Shown here: positions 8,763-17,087 of the stretch, piece by piece
Layout of the letters: the number at the start of each line of letters is the position of its first letter
Position numbering within the stretch: position 1 is the stretch's first letter
Source: Pseudarthrobacter enclensis
GTDB lineage: Bacteria > Actinomycetota > Actinomycetes > Actinomycetales > Micrococcaceae
Direction of reading: 5' to 3'
DNA length: 64,000 bases
Assembly (NCBI RefSeq): GCF_030811655.1
Contig: NZ_JAUSRE010000019.1
Coordinates: 44,160 to 108,159, forward strand
The notes under the pieces: model-generated
What the model was told of the DNA's origin: nothing
Database searches by the model: none
The model's input: the letters and a program-made list of their open reading frames with translations, nothing else
Position numbers and translations under genes: made by a program

Positions 8763-9266
8763 ATGTACTGTCCGTTCTGCCGCAACCCCGACTCCCGCGT
8801 AGTGGACAGCAGGATGGCGGATGACGGTTCGGCCATCCGCCGCCGCCGGCAGTGTCCTGAATGCGGCCGCCGGTTCACCACCGTTGAGACCACCAGCCTG
8901 TCGGTGATCAAACGGTCCGGCGTGGGCGAGCCCTTCAGCCGCAGCAAGGTCATCAACGGCGTGCGCAAGGCCTGCCAGGGCCGCCCGGTGAGCGAGGATG
9001 ACCTCGCTATGCTGGCCCAGGAAGTGGAAGAGCAGATACGCTCCTCCGGTGCCGCCGAAATAGACGCCCACGAGGTGGGGCTGGTGATCCTGGGGCCGCT
9101 GCAGAAGCTGGACAAGGTGGCGTACCTTCGCTTCGCCAGCGTGTACCAGGCGTTCGAGTCCCTCGAGGACTTTGAGACCGCCATCGCACTGCTGCGCCAC
9201 GAGGCCGAGGAAGACGCCAAGGGCGCAGCCGGTGGGGCCAGGAACTCCGAGAAAAGCCCCCTCTAA
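8763..9266 (+). CDS. nrdR: Transcriptional repressor NrdR
   Basis: 167 aa. The N-terminal zinc ribbon has CPFC at residues 3-6 and CPEC around 31-34, followed by an ATP-cone domain (about 46-136). It represses ribonucleotide reductase genes when dATP is high. The ribosome binding site GAAAGGGGGG lies just upstream. A candidate operator for autoregulation precedes it. The C-terminal tail after about 145 is Ala/Gly-rich and poorly conserved. No nrd structural genes are in the window. Confidence 0.97.
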   Translation: MYCPFCRNPDSRVVDSRMADDGSAIRRRRQCPECGRRFTTVETTSLSVIKRSGVGEPFSRSKVINGVRKACQGRPVSEDDLAMLAQEVEEQIRSSGAAEIDAHEVGLVILGPLQKLDKVAYLRFASVYQAFESLEDFETAIALLRHEAEEDAKGAAGGARNSEKSPL

Positions 9267-9269
9267 ACT

Positions 9270-9309
9270 CCGGTGGCGGCAGCGGAGGGGAAGCCGCAGC
9301 CGCCACCGG
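9270..9309. terminator. Nested hairpin between convergent nrdR and ppgK
   Basis: An 11-bp perfect stem (9270-9280 with 9299-9309) encloses an inner GCGG/CCGC pairing. No clear T-run follows on either strand, so this may stop RNA polymerase weakly or protect 3' ends. Confidence 0.5.
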
Positions 9310-9317
9310 CACCACTC

Positions 9318-10121
9318 CTATTTGGACAGCTGGTGCTTGATGGCAATTTCCAGCGCGGCCCCCACAATGCCTGCCTCGTTGCGCAGGACTGCCGGGACAA
9401 TCGGGGTGCGCAGCTTGAGGTTGGGAAGATATTCGTCGGCGCGCTTCGAAATGCCGCCGCCCACGATGAACAGTTCCGGTGAGAACAGGAACTCCACGTG
9501 CGAGAAGTACCGCTGCAGGAGCACGCTGTACTCGTCCCAGGTCAGGCCGTCGCGTTCGCGGGCTACGGCCGATGCCTTCGATTCGGCGTCGAAGCCGTCA
9601 ATTTCAAGGTGGCCAAGCTCAGCGTTGGGAACGAGTTTGCCGTCGAAGATGAACGCTGAGCCGATGCCGGTGCCCAGGGTGATCACCAGGACCGTGCCGG
9701 ACACGCCCGCGCCGGCACCGTAGCGGGCTTCGGCCAGGCCGGCGGCATCAGCGTCGTTGATGACCTCCACGGGCCGGCCAAGACGGGCGGTGAGGAGGGC
9801 GTCGATGTCCGTGTCAAGCCAGCTCTTGTCCACGTTGGCGGCGGAGTGGACCACGCCGTGCTGGATGATGCCGGGGAAGGTCACTCCCACGGGCGAGCCG
9901 GCCTCGGGGGCCTCAGGGCGTGCCGAAAGCTCGGCCACCACCAGAGCCACGGCCTCCGCGACGGCCTCGGGGGTGGCGGGCTGCGGGGTGGGTACGCGGA
10001 AGCGTTCGCCCAGGAGCTTGCCCTTCTTCAGGTCGACAATGCCGCCCTTGATGCCCGTACCACCGATGTCGATGCCGATCAGCGGTGCGTTCTTGTGCGA
10101 CTTCTCGTCCTTCTTGGCCAA
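9318..10121 (-). CDS. ppgK: Polyphosphate glucokinase (ROK family)
   Basis: 267 aa from TTG 10121. The protein then begins (M)AKKDEKSHKNAPLIGIDIGG, matching known Arthrobacter polyphosphate/ATP-glucomannokinase N-termini. The frame is open 33 codons further upstream but that part shows no similarity. The phosphate-binding motif GIDIGGTGIKGG is at about residues 16-27, VINDADAAGLAE holds the catalytic Asp region, and LGTGIGSAF is the second phosphate motif. It phosphorylates glucose (possibly also mannose) using inorganic polyphosphate or ATP. The upstream GGAAT is only a weak ribosome binding site. Confidence 0.9.
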   Translation of the reverse strand: MAKKDEKSHKNAPLIGIDIGGTGIKGGIVDLKKGKLLGERFRVPTPQPATPEAVAEAVALVVAELSARPEAPEAGSPVGVTFPGIIQHGVVHSAANVDKSWLDTDIDALLTARLGRPVEVINDADAAGLAEARYGAGAGVSGTVLVITLGTGIGSAFIFDGKLVPNAELGHLEIDGFDAESKASAVARERDGLTWDEYSVLLQRYFSHVEFLFSPELFIVGGGISKRADEYLPNLKLRTPIVPAVLRNEAGIVGAALEIAIKHQLSK

Positions 10122-10157
10122 TGGGATTCCGTTCTTAACAGGGGCGGGCAGGAAAAC

Positions 10158-10176
10158 GGGCCAACATGGGTGGCCC
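10158..10176 (-). terminator. Weak hairpin between map and ppgK
   Basis: 6-bp arms (10158-10163 with 10171-10176) followed on the minus strand by GTTTTCC. Possibly a weak terminator downstream of map. Confidence 0.35.
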
Positions 10177-10228
10177 ATAACAGGTGTCCGGTCTGCACCG
10201 GCAGCCATGCCTGGGGGCATGGGATGAA

Positions 10229-11107
10229 CTACGGGAGGGTGAGGATCTCGGCGCCGGCCTCGGTGACCAGCAGGGTGTGCTCGAACTGGGCGGTACGCTT
10301 GCGGTCCCGCGTGACGACAGTCCAGTCATCGCTCCACATGTCCCACTCCACGGTGCCCAGCGTGAGCATCGGTTCGATGGTGAACACCATGCCGGTTTCG
10401 ATCACTGTGTTGTAGGCAGGGGCGGCATCGTAGTGCGGGATGATGAGTCCGGTGTGGAAGGCCTCCCCGACGCCGTGACCGGTGAAATCGCGGACCACGC
10501 CGTAGCCGAACCGTTTGGCGTAGGACTGGATGGCCCGGCCAATGACATTGATTTCGCGGCCCGGAGCCACGGCCTTGATGGCCCGGTTCAGGGACTCCTG
10601 GGTGCGCTCCACCAGCAGCCGGGATTCCTCGTCCACGTCACCCACCAGGAAGGTGTAGTTGGTGTCGCCGTGAACGCCGTTGATGTAGGCCGTGATGTCG
10701 ATGTTGAGGATGTCGCCGTCCTGGACCACCGTGCTGTCGGGGATGCCGTGGCAGATGACCTCGTTCAGCGAGGAGCACAGGGATTTGGGGAACCCCCGGT
10801 AGCCGAGCGTGGACGGGTAAGCGTGGTGGTCCAGCAGGAACTCGTGGCCCACCTTGTCCAGCTCATCAGTGGTGACACCTGGCTGGATGTGCTTGCCGAC
10901 TTCCACGATGGCCTGTGCGGCGATCTTTCCGGCGACCCGGATCTTTTCTATGGTTTCCGGGGACTTGACCTCGGAACCGGTGAATTTGGCTGGAGCTGTC
11001 TTGCCGACGTACTCCGGACGGGGGATGGACGCCGGAACGGGACGCTGCGGACTCAGGGTACCCGGGGTGAGGGTGCCAATGGGTGCAGTCGAGGCAAGGG
11101 AAGGCAT
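10229..11107 (-). CDS. map: Methionine aminopeptidase, type I
   Basis: 292 aa. It removes the initiator Met from nascent proteins with a dinuclear metal centre. The type I signature is visible: CHGIPDSTVVQDGDILNID, DFTGHGVGEAFH and MVFTIEPML supply the Asp, Asp, His, Glu and Glu ligands. An N-terminal extension of about 40 residues (Pro/Thr-rich, with PRPEYVGK) matches the actinobacterial MapB/MetAP1c class with its PxxP-like ribosome-docking segment. The start is ATG with a -10 hexamer 6 nt before it. Confidence 0.96.
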   Translation of the reverse strand: MPSLASTAPIGTLTPGTLSPQRPVPASIPRPEYVGKTAPAKFTGSEVKSPETIEKIRVAGKIAAQAIVEVGKHIQPGVTTDELDKVGHEFLLDHHAYPSTLGYRGFPKSLCSSLNEVICHGIPDSTVVQDGDILNIDITAYINGVHGDTNYTFLVGDVDEESRLLVERTQESLNRAIKAVAPGREINVIGRAIQSYAKRFGYGVVRDFTGHGVGEAFHTGLIIPHYDAAPAYNTVIETGMVFTIEPMLTLGTVEWDMWSDDWTVVTRDRKRTAQFEHTLLVTEAGAEILTLP

Positions 11108-11113
11108 AGATTG

Positions 11114-11119
11114 ATCATA
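11114..11119 (-). promoter_or_regulatory. -10 hexamer of a leaderless map transcript
   Basis: TATGAT on the minus strand, 6 nt before the ATG whose first base is 11107. One of the best matches to TATAAT among the leaderless starts here. Confidence 0.65.
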
Positions 11120-11225
11120 TAAGGCACCACAGAACGCCTAACAACCGACAAGCGGGGAGGGCGCACGTAAGTGTTTGTGTTACGTGGGTCACCCCATGCG
11201 CCTGTCGCCGGAACGAGGAGCAACG

Positions 11226-11390
11226 ATGACTGAGTACTGGTTCAACGTCAACACCCACGAAGTGGAAGAAGACCGGCTCTCGGACTGGAGCCAGCTCATT
11301 GGGCCCTACAAGACCCGCCAAGAAGCGGAACACGCCATCGAGAAGGTCAAGGCGCGCAACGAGGCCTGGGAAAAGGGCGACGACGACTGA
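11226..11390 (+). CDS. 54-aa SPOR-like small acidic protein
   Basis: The ATG at 11226 has a strong ribosome binding site (GAGGAG). The sequence (EYWFNVNTHEVEE..., then GPYKTRQEAEHAIEKVKARN) looks like a minimal SPOR-type repeat: Tyr/Phe strand, 'GPYxTRQEAE' turn, amphipathic helix. This is a tiny conserved protein next to map in Micrococcaceae, sometimes mis-annotated by neighbourhood as part of map. It has no signal peptide or membrane segment, so classical septal peptidoglycan binding is doubtful. Function unknown. Confidence 0.75.
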   Translation: MTEYWFNVNTHEVEEDRLSDWSQLIGPYKTRQEAEHAIEKVKARNEAWEKGDDD

Positions 11391-11411
11391 CCGGTTGGGG
11401 GCAGGCGTCAG

Positions 11412-11497
11412 GGCGTCGGGCGGCACTCCTCCGCGGACTGCCTCGGCCGCGGGCGGCCTCACCTTGACGTCCGCTTCCGGAGTACCGCCCGGACGCC
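11412..11497. repeat. Long imperfect inverted repeat between the SPOR-like gene and panB
   Basis: Arm 11412-11429 (GGCGTCGGGCGGCACTCC) pairs with 11479-11497 with one bulge and one mismatch, around a 49-nt loop. It lies between convergent genes and probably acts at their 3' ends, though neither strand has a T-run. Confidence 0.45.
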
Positions 11498-11559
11498 GCA
11501 GCTCGCGCCGGCATTTCTGTCCCGACTGTTCCGACGCGCCGTCGGGCCAAAGTTAAAAG

Positions 11560-12450
11560 TTAGAAGGAGTGTTCCGGGCCGGGGAACTGGCCTGAACGGA
11601 CGTCGTCACCATAGGCGGTGGCGGCGTCGAGCAGTGTGCTGCGGAGGTCCGCGTACTGCTTGACGAACTTGGCCATCCGGCCGCCCCGCAAACCGGCCAT
11701 GTCCTGCCAGACCAGCACCTGCCCGGTGGTGGCCTTGCCCGCGCCGATGCCCACGGTGGGAACCTGTACGGCGGCGTCCACCGCGGCTGCCGTTTCCGCC
11801 GGCACCATCTCCATCAGCACGCAGAATGCGCCGGCGTCGGCAAGGGCGCGGGCGTCGTCGATCAGCCGCTGGGCGTCGTCGCCGCGGCCCTGGACGCGGT
11901 ATCCGCCCAGCGCGTGTTCGCTCTGCGGGGTGAAGCCGATGTGCGCCATGACCGGAATGCCCGCCTGCACCATGGCCCGGACCGTTGGTGCGTAATACTT
12001 TCCGCCCTCGATCTTTACCGCGTGGGCAAGCCCTTCCTTGAGGAACCTGACGCCGGCGCCCACGGCCTGTTCGGCACTGACCTCGTAGCTGCCGAAGGGC
12101 AGGTCCGCCACCACCAGGGCACGCTTGGCTGACCTGGCTACTGCGCGGCACAAAGGGAGCAGTTCGTCCACGGTGACCGGGAGGCTGGTCTCATTGCCAA
12201 AGACGTTGTTTGAGGCGGAATCTCCCACCAGGAGCACCTCGATGCCTGCGGCGTCGAAAATTTCGGCCGTGTACTGCTCGTAGGCGGTGAGCATGGCGAA
12301 TTTGGTGCCTTCGCGCTTGGCCTGCTGCAAGTGGTGGATACGGACCTTCGCCGGCTTCCGTTCGGCCGCAGCCGGTGTGCCGGGCCCGCTGCCGTACGGT
12401 GCGGGTACTTCTGCGGACGCGCTGGAGTCGGAGCTGTTGCTGGAGGCCAT
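11560..12450 (-). CDS. panB: 3-methyl-2-oxobutanoate hydroxymethyltransferase
   Basis: 296 aa. The first committed enzyme of pantothenate/CoA synthesis: it adds a hydroxymethyl group from 5,10-methylene-THF to 2-oxoisovalerate to give ketopantoate. Visible motifs: MLTAYEQYTAEIFDAAG, LLVGDSASNNVFG (Mg-binding Asp), ALVVADLPFGSYE, VMAHIGFTPQS and the GIGAGKATTGQVLVWQD region. An N-terminal Ser/Ala/Pro-rich tail of about 30 residues precedes the barrel. panC and panD are not adjacent. A -10 hexamer lies 6 nt before the start codon. Confidence 0.95.
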   Translation of the reverse strand: MASSNSSDSSASAEVPAPYGSGPGTPAAAERKPAKVRIHHLQQAKREGTKFAMLTAYEQYTAEIFDAAGIEVLLVGDSASNNVFGNETSLPVTVDELLPLCRAVARSAKRALVVADLPFGSYEVSAEQAVGAGVRFLKEGLAHAVKIEGGKYYAPTVRAMVQAGIPVMAHIGFTPQSEHALGGYRVQGRGDDAQRLIDDARALADAGAFCVLMEMVPAETAAAVDAAVQVPTVGIGAGKATTGQVLVWQDMAGLRGGRMAKFVKQYADLRSTLLDAATAYGDDVRSGQFPGPEHSF

Positions 12451-12456
12451 GGGATG

Positions 12457-12462
12457 AGCGTA
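12457..12462 (-). promoter_or_regulatory. -10 hexamer of a leaderless panB transcript
   Basis: TACGCT on the minus strand, 6 nt before the ATG whose first base is 12450. Confidence 0.5.
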
Positions 12463-12547
12463 ATGCGGTACCCGCCGTACTAGCTACCGCGCTCCGCATC
12501 GGGACCGGTGATTAGCGTCATAACGGGAGCCGGCGGAAGGGCGTCAC

Positions 12548-12575
12548 ATGCCGTCGGAAACGGGGCCGGCGGCAT
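12548..12575. repeat. Hairpin in the panB/glnA2 divergent intergenic region
   Basis: 10-bp arms with one wobble (12548-12557 with 12566-12575), 8-nt loop. Function unknown; no T-run. The intergenic region (12451-12725) otherwise holds the promoters of both genes. TACAGT, just upstream of 12660, is a possible glnA2 -10. Confidence 0.3.
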
Positions 12576-12725
12576 CTGACGGCGGTGCGGCAGGTTAATG
12601 CTGTGTTACGCAGGCCCCAGGCTTCAGCATGAGCGGCGAATGATTAGTACAGTGTTGATGAACTGCTGCCGGCTTTCCCCTTGTGCGGACCCGGAGCATG
12701 GACGTTGACCGGAGAAGAGGCCATC

Positions 12726-14066
12726 ATGGACCGCCAGCAAGAGTTTGTCCTGCGCACGATCGAAGAGCGCGACGTACGTTTCGTGCGCCTGTGGTTCACC
12801 GACGTCGTGGGTTCGCTGAAGTCCGTGGCGCTTGCACCGGCAGAAGTGGAGGGAGCGTTCGAAGAAGGCCTGGGCTTCGACGGCTCCTCCATCGAGGGCC
12901 TGGCCCGCGTCTTCGAATCGGACATGCTGGCCCAGCCCGATCCCGCCACCTTCCAGATCCTGCCGTGGCGCGGCGAGACCGAGCAGACCTCGCGCATGTT
13001 CTGCGACATCCTCACTCCCGATGGCGAGCCCTCGGCGGCGGATCCCCGCAATGTGCTCAAGCGAACCCTGGCCAAGGCCGCGGACATGGGCTTCACCTGC
13101 TACACCCACCCGGAGATCGAGTTCTACCTGCTCAAGTCCCACGAGCCGGGGCCGAATGGCGCGCCGGTGCCGGTTGATGAGGGCGGCTACTTCGACCACG
13201 TTCCTGGCGGTGTGGCCCAGGACTTCCGCCGCACAGCGGTGACCATGCTCGAATCCGTCGGCATCTCCGTGGAGTTCAGCCACCACGAGGCCGGCCCGGG
13301 CCAGAACGAAATCGACCTCCGCTACGCGGACGCACTGCAGACGGCCGACAACATCATGACGTTCCGCACCGTCATCAAGGAGGTGGCGCTGCAGCAGGGC
13401 ACCTACGCCACGTTCATGCCCAAGCCGTTCACCGACCACCCCGGGTCCGGGATGCACACGCACTTCTCGCTCTTCGAGGGCGACAGCAACGCGTTCTTCG
13501 AGGCCGGCGCCGAGTTCCAGCTATCCAAGACGGCCCGCCAGTTCATCGCCGGCATCCTCAAGCACGCTCCCGAGTTCACAGCTGTCACCAACCAGTTCGT
13601 CAACTCCTACAAGCGCCTGTGGGGCGGCGGCGAGGCGCCCAGCTACCTGAGCTGGGGGCACAACAACCGCTCCGCGCTGGTCCGTGTGCCGCTGTACAAG
13701 CCGGGCAAGGGCCAGTCCGCCCGGATCGAATACCGCGGCATCGACTCCGCGGCCAACCCGTACCTGGCCTACGCCGTCCTGCTCGGTGCCGGCCTGAAGG
13801 GCATCGAGGAAGGTTACGACCTTCCGGCTGCCGCCGAGGACGACGTCTGGTCGCTGAGCTCGGCCGAACGCCGTGCCATGGGCCACGATCCGCTCCCGGC
13901 CAGCCTGCACGATGCCATCCGTTCGATGGAAGACTCCGAGCTGATGCCGCAGATCCTGGGCGAACAGGTCTACGAGCACTTCCTGCGCAACAAGCGCGCC
14001 GAGTGGCAGGACTACCGCCTGCAGGTGACGCCCTACGAGCTGCAGCGCAACCTCGGCATCCTCTAG
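12726..14066 (+). CDS. glnA2: Glutamine synthetase type I, GlnA2 subgroup
   Basis: 446 aa from ATG 12726, the length of mycobacterial GlnA2. It catalyses glutamate + NH4+ + ATP to glutamine. Conserved GS blocks: GLGFDGSSIEG, the Glu/His metal sites in EIEFYLL and HHEAGPGQNEID, GSGMHTHFSL, and NQFVNSYKRL. The ATG has GGAGAAGAGG upstream. At the position of the adenylylation motif (NLYDLPPE in E. coli GlnA), this protein has DVWSLSSAE. The target Tyr is Trp, so it should not be controlled by GlnE although glnE follows directly. glnE starts on the base after its stop codon, indicating an operon. Confidence 0.95.
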   Translation: MDRQQEFVLRTIEERDVRFVRLWFTDVVGSLKSVALAPAEVEGAFEEGLGFDGSSIEGLARVFESDMLAQPDPATFQILPWRGETEQTSRMFCDILTPDGEPSAADPRNVLKRTLAKAADMGFTCYTHPEIEFYLLKSHEPGPNGAPVPVDEGGYFDHVPGGVAQDFRRTAVTMLESVGISVEFSHHEAGPGQNEIDLRYADALQTADNIMTFRTVIKEVALQQGTYATFMPKPFTDHPGSGMHTHFSLFEGDSNAFFEAGAEFQLSKTARQFIAGILKHAPEFTAVTNQFVNSYKRLWGGGEAPSYLSWGHNNRSALVRVPLYKPGKGQSARIEYRGIDSAANPYLAYAVLLGAGLKGIEEGYDLPAAAEDDVWSLSSAERRAMGHDPLPASLHDAIRSMEDSELMPQILGEQVYEHFLRNKRAEWQDYRLQVTPYELQRNLGIL

Positions 14067-17000
14067 GTGCCCGGCGTGAGCCTGGCACGCCGCCTCATCG
14101 CGGCCGGATTCAGCGACCTGGAAAAGGGCGAAAGGTTCCTGGCCGCGCGCGAACTCGAAGGACTGGACCAGGACAGGCTCTTTGCCGGGCTGCAGCTCGC
14201 AGCAAGTCCGGACACTGCCCTCCAATCGCTGGTCAGGCTGATCGAGAAACACCCGCAGCTGCGGGACCTGGCGGCCGCCGAGCCGGAGGCCAGCGAACCG
14301 ATGTACCGCGTCCTGGGCGCCTCGGAGGCCTTGGGGGAGTTCCTCATCCGGCACCCCGAGCACCTCGACGCATTCCGGGTCCGTGCAAGCCCCGAACCCC
14401 TGCCCGCCGACCCGCAACGGCTGCGCGCCACGCTCCTGCAGGCGGTGGGCGCAGATCCCCGGGCCGCCCGCCCCGTTGCCTCCGCCACAGGCGTTGACGC
14501 CTACGCCGCCCTGCGCACCGCCTACCGCCGCGGACTGGTGGACCTCGCCGTCAAGGACCTGTGCGCGGCGGATCCGCTGGATTTCCTCCCGTCGGTGGGC
14601 GGTGAACTGGCGGACCTCGCTGCCGCGGCCATCGAAGCTGCCCTCGCCGTTTCGCGGGCGGAGGCCACAGAGCAACACAGCGCCGCCGACGTCGCCGACG
14701 TTGGCCTGGCGGTCATCGGGATGGGCAAGTGCGGAGCCCGGGAACTGAACTACATTTCCGACGTCGACGTCATCTACGTGGTGGACCCCGGCAGCCTGGA
14801 GGACGCGCACGCCAACACCATCGGCACGGCGCTGGCAAGCGGCATTTCGCGGGCCATTTCGTCAGTCGCCAGGGAACCGGGCCTGTGGGAGGTGGACGCC
14901 AACCTGCGGCCCGAGGGCAAATCGGGTCCTCTGGTGCGGACGCTTGCCTCCCACCAGACGTACTACGCCAGATGGGCCGAGAGCTGGGAATTCCAGGCGT
15001 TGCTCAAGGCACGCACCATCGCCGGTGATGCCGCGCTGGGCCGGGCCTACGAGGACGCCGTGGCGCCCCTGATTTGGAACTCCGCGGGCCGCGAGGGCTT
15101 CGTGGAGTCTGTCCAGGCCATGCGCCGGAGGGTGACCGAGCACATTCCGGCGGCTGAGGAGCAACGCCAGATCAAGCTGGGGCGCGGCGGACTGCGTGAC
15201 GTTGAGTTCACCGTGCAACTGCTCCAGCTGGTGCACGGCAAGGCGGATGAATCACTACGACGCCGGGACACCACTTCGGCGATCGCCGCCCTGTCAGCCG
15301 GAGGTTACATCGGCCGTTCAGACGCCGCTGCCTTTGACAACGCCTACCGTTACCTGCGGCTCCTGGAACACAGGATCCAGCTGTTCCAGTTGCGCCGCAC
15401 CCACCTCATGCCGGTGGCGGAACCGGCCCTGCGCTCCCTGGCCAAGGCCGTCCTGGGGCCCTTCTCCAACGAGCGCCCCACTCCCGACTCCCTGCTTTCC
15501 ACGTGGCAGCGTACCAAGCGCTCGGTCCGTGAACTGCACGAGCGCATCTTCTACCGCCCGCTGCTGAATTCCGCGGCCAAGCTCAGCAGCGAGGACGCCA
15601 AGCTGACGCCGGAAGCAGCACAGGGACGGCTGGCCGCCCTCGGCTACCGGGACCCGCAGGGAGCCATGCGCCACATCGAGGCGCTGACCGCCGGTGTGAG
15701 CCGCCGTGCCGCCCTGCAGCGCCAGCTCCTGCCCATCCTGCTTGACTGGCTCGCCGAAGGCGTTGACCCGGACGCCGGCCTCCTCGCGTTCCGCCGGATC
15801 AGTGAAGCGCTGGGCACAACGCACTGGTACCTGGGCCTGCTCCGCGACTCCAACGCCGCCGCCGAACGCCTCTGCCACATGCTCTCCAATTCCCGACTGA
15901 TCGCAGACCTCCTGGAAGTTTCGCCGGAGTCTGTGGCATGGCTGGGACAGGACAAGGACCTGGTGCCGGTGGGCTTTGAAGCCCAATGGCAGGAGATCAC
16001 CGCCAAGATGTCCCGGCACGAGGATCCCGAGAGTGCCATGCGCCTCATCCGGCTGATCCGGCGGCGGGAAATCCTGCGCATCGCCATCGCCGATTCCGCC
16101 GGCCTTCTCGACCAGGAAGCCGTGGGCAGGGCGTTGGCGGACACGGACCGCGCCGCCGTCCTGGGCGCCCTGCGCGTGGCGGAAGGCATCGTCTCGGCCG
16201 GTGGACCACTCAAGACCTCGGTGCTGGTGGTGGCCATGGGCCGGCAGGGCGGCCGCGAGATCGGCTACGGCTCCGACGCGGATGTCATGTATGTCCACCG
16301 GGCCCTTCCCGGTTTCGCCGAAGCGGAGGCGCAGGAGCAGGCCGCCCGCATCGTGGCCAAGGTGTCCAGCCTGCTCACCCAGCCGCTGAAGCCGGCCATC
16401 ATGGCCGAACGCGTGCTGCAGATGGATGCCGACCTCCGGCCCGAAGGCAAGAACGGGGCGATGGTGCGCTCCCTGGACTCCTACGCCGAGTATTACCGGC
16501 GGTGGTCCCTGATCTGGGAAGCCCAGGCCCTCTTGAGGGCACGCCCCATGGCCGGCGACGACGCGCTGGCGGCTGACTTCCTGGAGCTCATCGACCCCAT
16601 CCGCTACCCGGAGTCAGTTGCCGAACAGGACGTTCGCGAAATCAGGCGCATCAAGGCCCGCGTTGAATCCGAGCGGCTTCCCCGCGGCGCGGACCCCGCC
16701 CGACACCTGAAACTGGGGCGCGGCGGCTTGAGTGACGTCGAATGGCTGGTCCAACTGCTGCAGCTCCAGCATGCCGGGAAACATCCGGAGCTCCGCACCA
16801 CATCGACACTGGAGGCTCTGGCAGCGGCGGCGGAACTTGGCCTGCTGGACGCCGCCGACGCCGCGCTCCTGGTCGAGGCCTGGCGCCTGGCCAGCCGCAT
16901 CCGGTCCGCCAACGTCATCTGGAACGGCAAGGCCTCGGATCTCCTGCCGTCTTCGCGCCGCGACCTTGAGGCCGTGGCGCGCTGGTGCGGCTACGAGCCG

Positions 17001-17087
17001 GGACAGGCCGCCGTGCTGGAGGAGGATTACCTGCGGGTCAGCCGCCGGGCCCGGGCAGTCTTTGAACGCGTCTTCTATGGGCACTGA
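14067..17087 (+). CDS. glnE: Bifunctional glutamine synthetase adenylyltransferase/deadenylase
   Basis: 1006 aa. It attaches and removes AMP on glutamine synthetase to tune its activity to nitrogen status. Two nucleotidyltransferase domains are visible: the first with GMGKCGARELNYISDVDV at about residues 217-234, the second with AMGRQGGREIGYGSDADV at about 724-741. Each is followed by a helical PII-uridylyl-transferase-like domain containing LGRGGL(R/S)D(V)E(F/W). The start is the GTG directly after the glnA2 stop; GTG at 14076 is an alternative. Its likely substrate is GlnA1 (Tyr402), encoded in the opposite direction downstream, rather than GlnA2. It overlaps the GNAT gene by 11 nt. Confidence 0.96.
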   Translation: MPGVSLARRLIAAGFSDLEKGERFLAARELEGLDQDRLFAGLQLAASPDTALQSLVRLIEKHPQLRDLAAAEPEASEPMYRVLGASEALGEFLIRHPEHLDAFRVRASPEPLPADPQRLRATLLQAVGADPRAARPVASATGVDAYAALRTAYRRGLVDLAVKDLCAADPLDFLPSVGGELADLAAAAIEAALAVSRAEATEQHSAADVADVGLAVIGMGKCGARELNYISDVDVIYVVDPGSLEDAHANTIGTALASGISRAISSVAREPGLWEVDANLRPEGKSGPLVRTLASHQTYYARWAESWEFQALLKARTIAGDAALGRAYEDAVAPLIWNSAGREGFVESVQAMRRRVTEHIPAAEEQRQIKLGRGGLRDVEFTVQLLQLVHGKADESLRRRDTTSAIAALSAGGYIGRSDAAAFDNAYRYLRLLEHRIQLFQLRRTHLMPVAEPALRSLAKAVLGPFSNERPTPDSLLSTWQRTKRSVRELHERIFYRPLLNSAAKLSSEDAKLTPEAAQGRLAALGYRDPQGAMRHIEALTAGVSRRAALQRQLLPILLDWLAEGVDPDAGLLAFRRISEALGTTHWYLGLLRDSNAAAERLCHMLSNSRLIADLLEVSPESVAWLGQDKDLVPVGFEAQWQEITAKMSRHEDPESAMRLIRLIRRREILRIAIADSAGLLDQEAVGRALADTDRAAVLGALRVAEGIVSAGGPLKTSVLVVAMGRQGGREIGYGSDADVMYVHRALPGFAEAEAQEQAARIVAKVSSLLTQPLKPAIMAERVLQMDADLRPEGKNGAMVRSLDSYAEYYRRWSLIWEAQALLRARPMAGDDALAADFLELIDPIRYPESVAEQDVREIRRIKARVESERLPRGADPARHLKLGRGGLSDVEWLVQLLQLQHAGKHPELRTTSTLEALAAAAELGLLDAADAALLVEAWRLASRIRSANVIWNGKASDLLPSSRRDLEAVARWCGYEPGQAAVLEEDYLRVSRRARAVFERVFYGH

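Noticed and set aside
12548..12620. GlnR-type operator upstream of glnA2
   Set aside because: GTCAC and GAAAC are present but spaced 9 nt instead of 6, and there is no second pair, unlike the glnA1 site.
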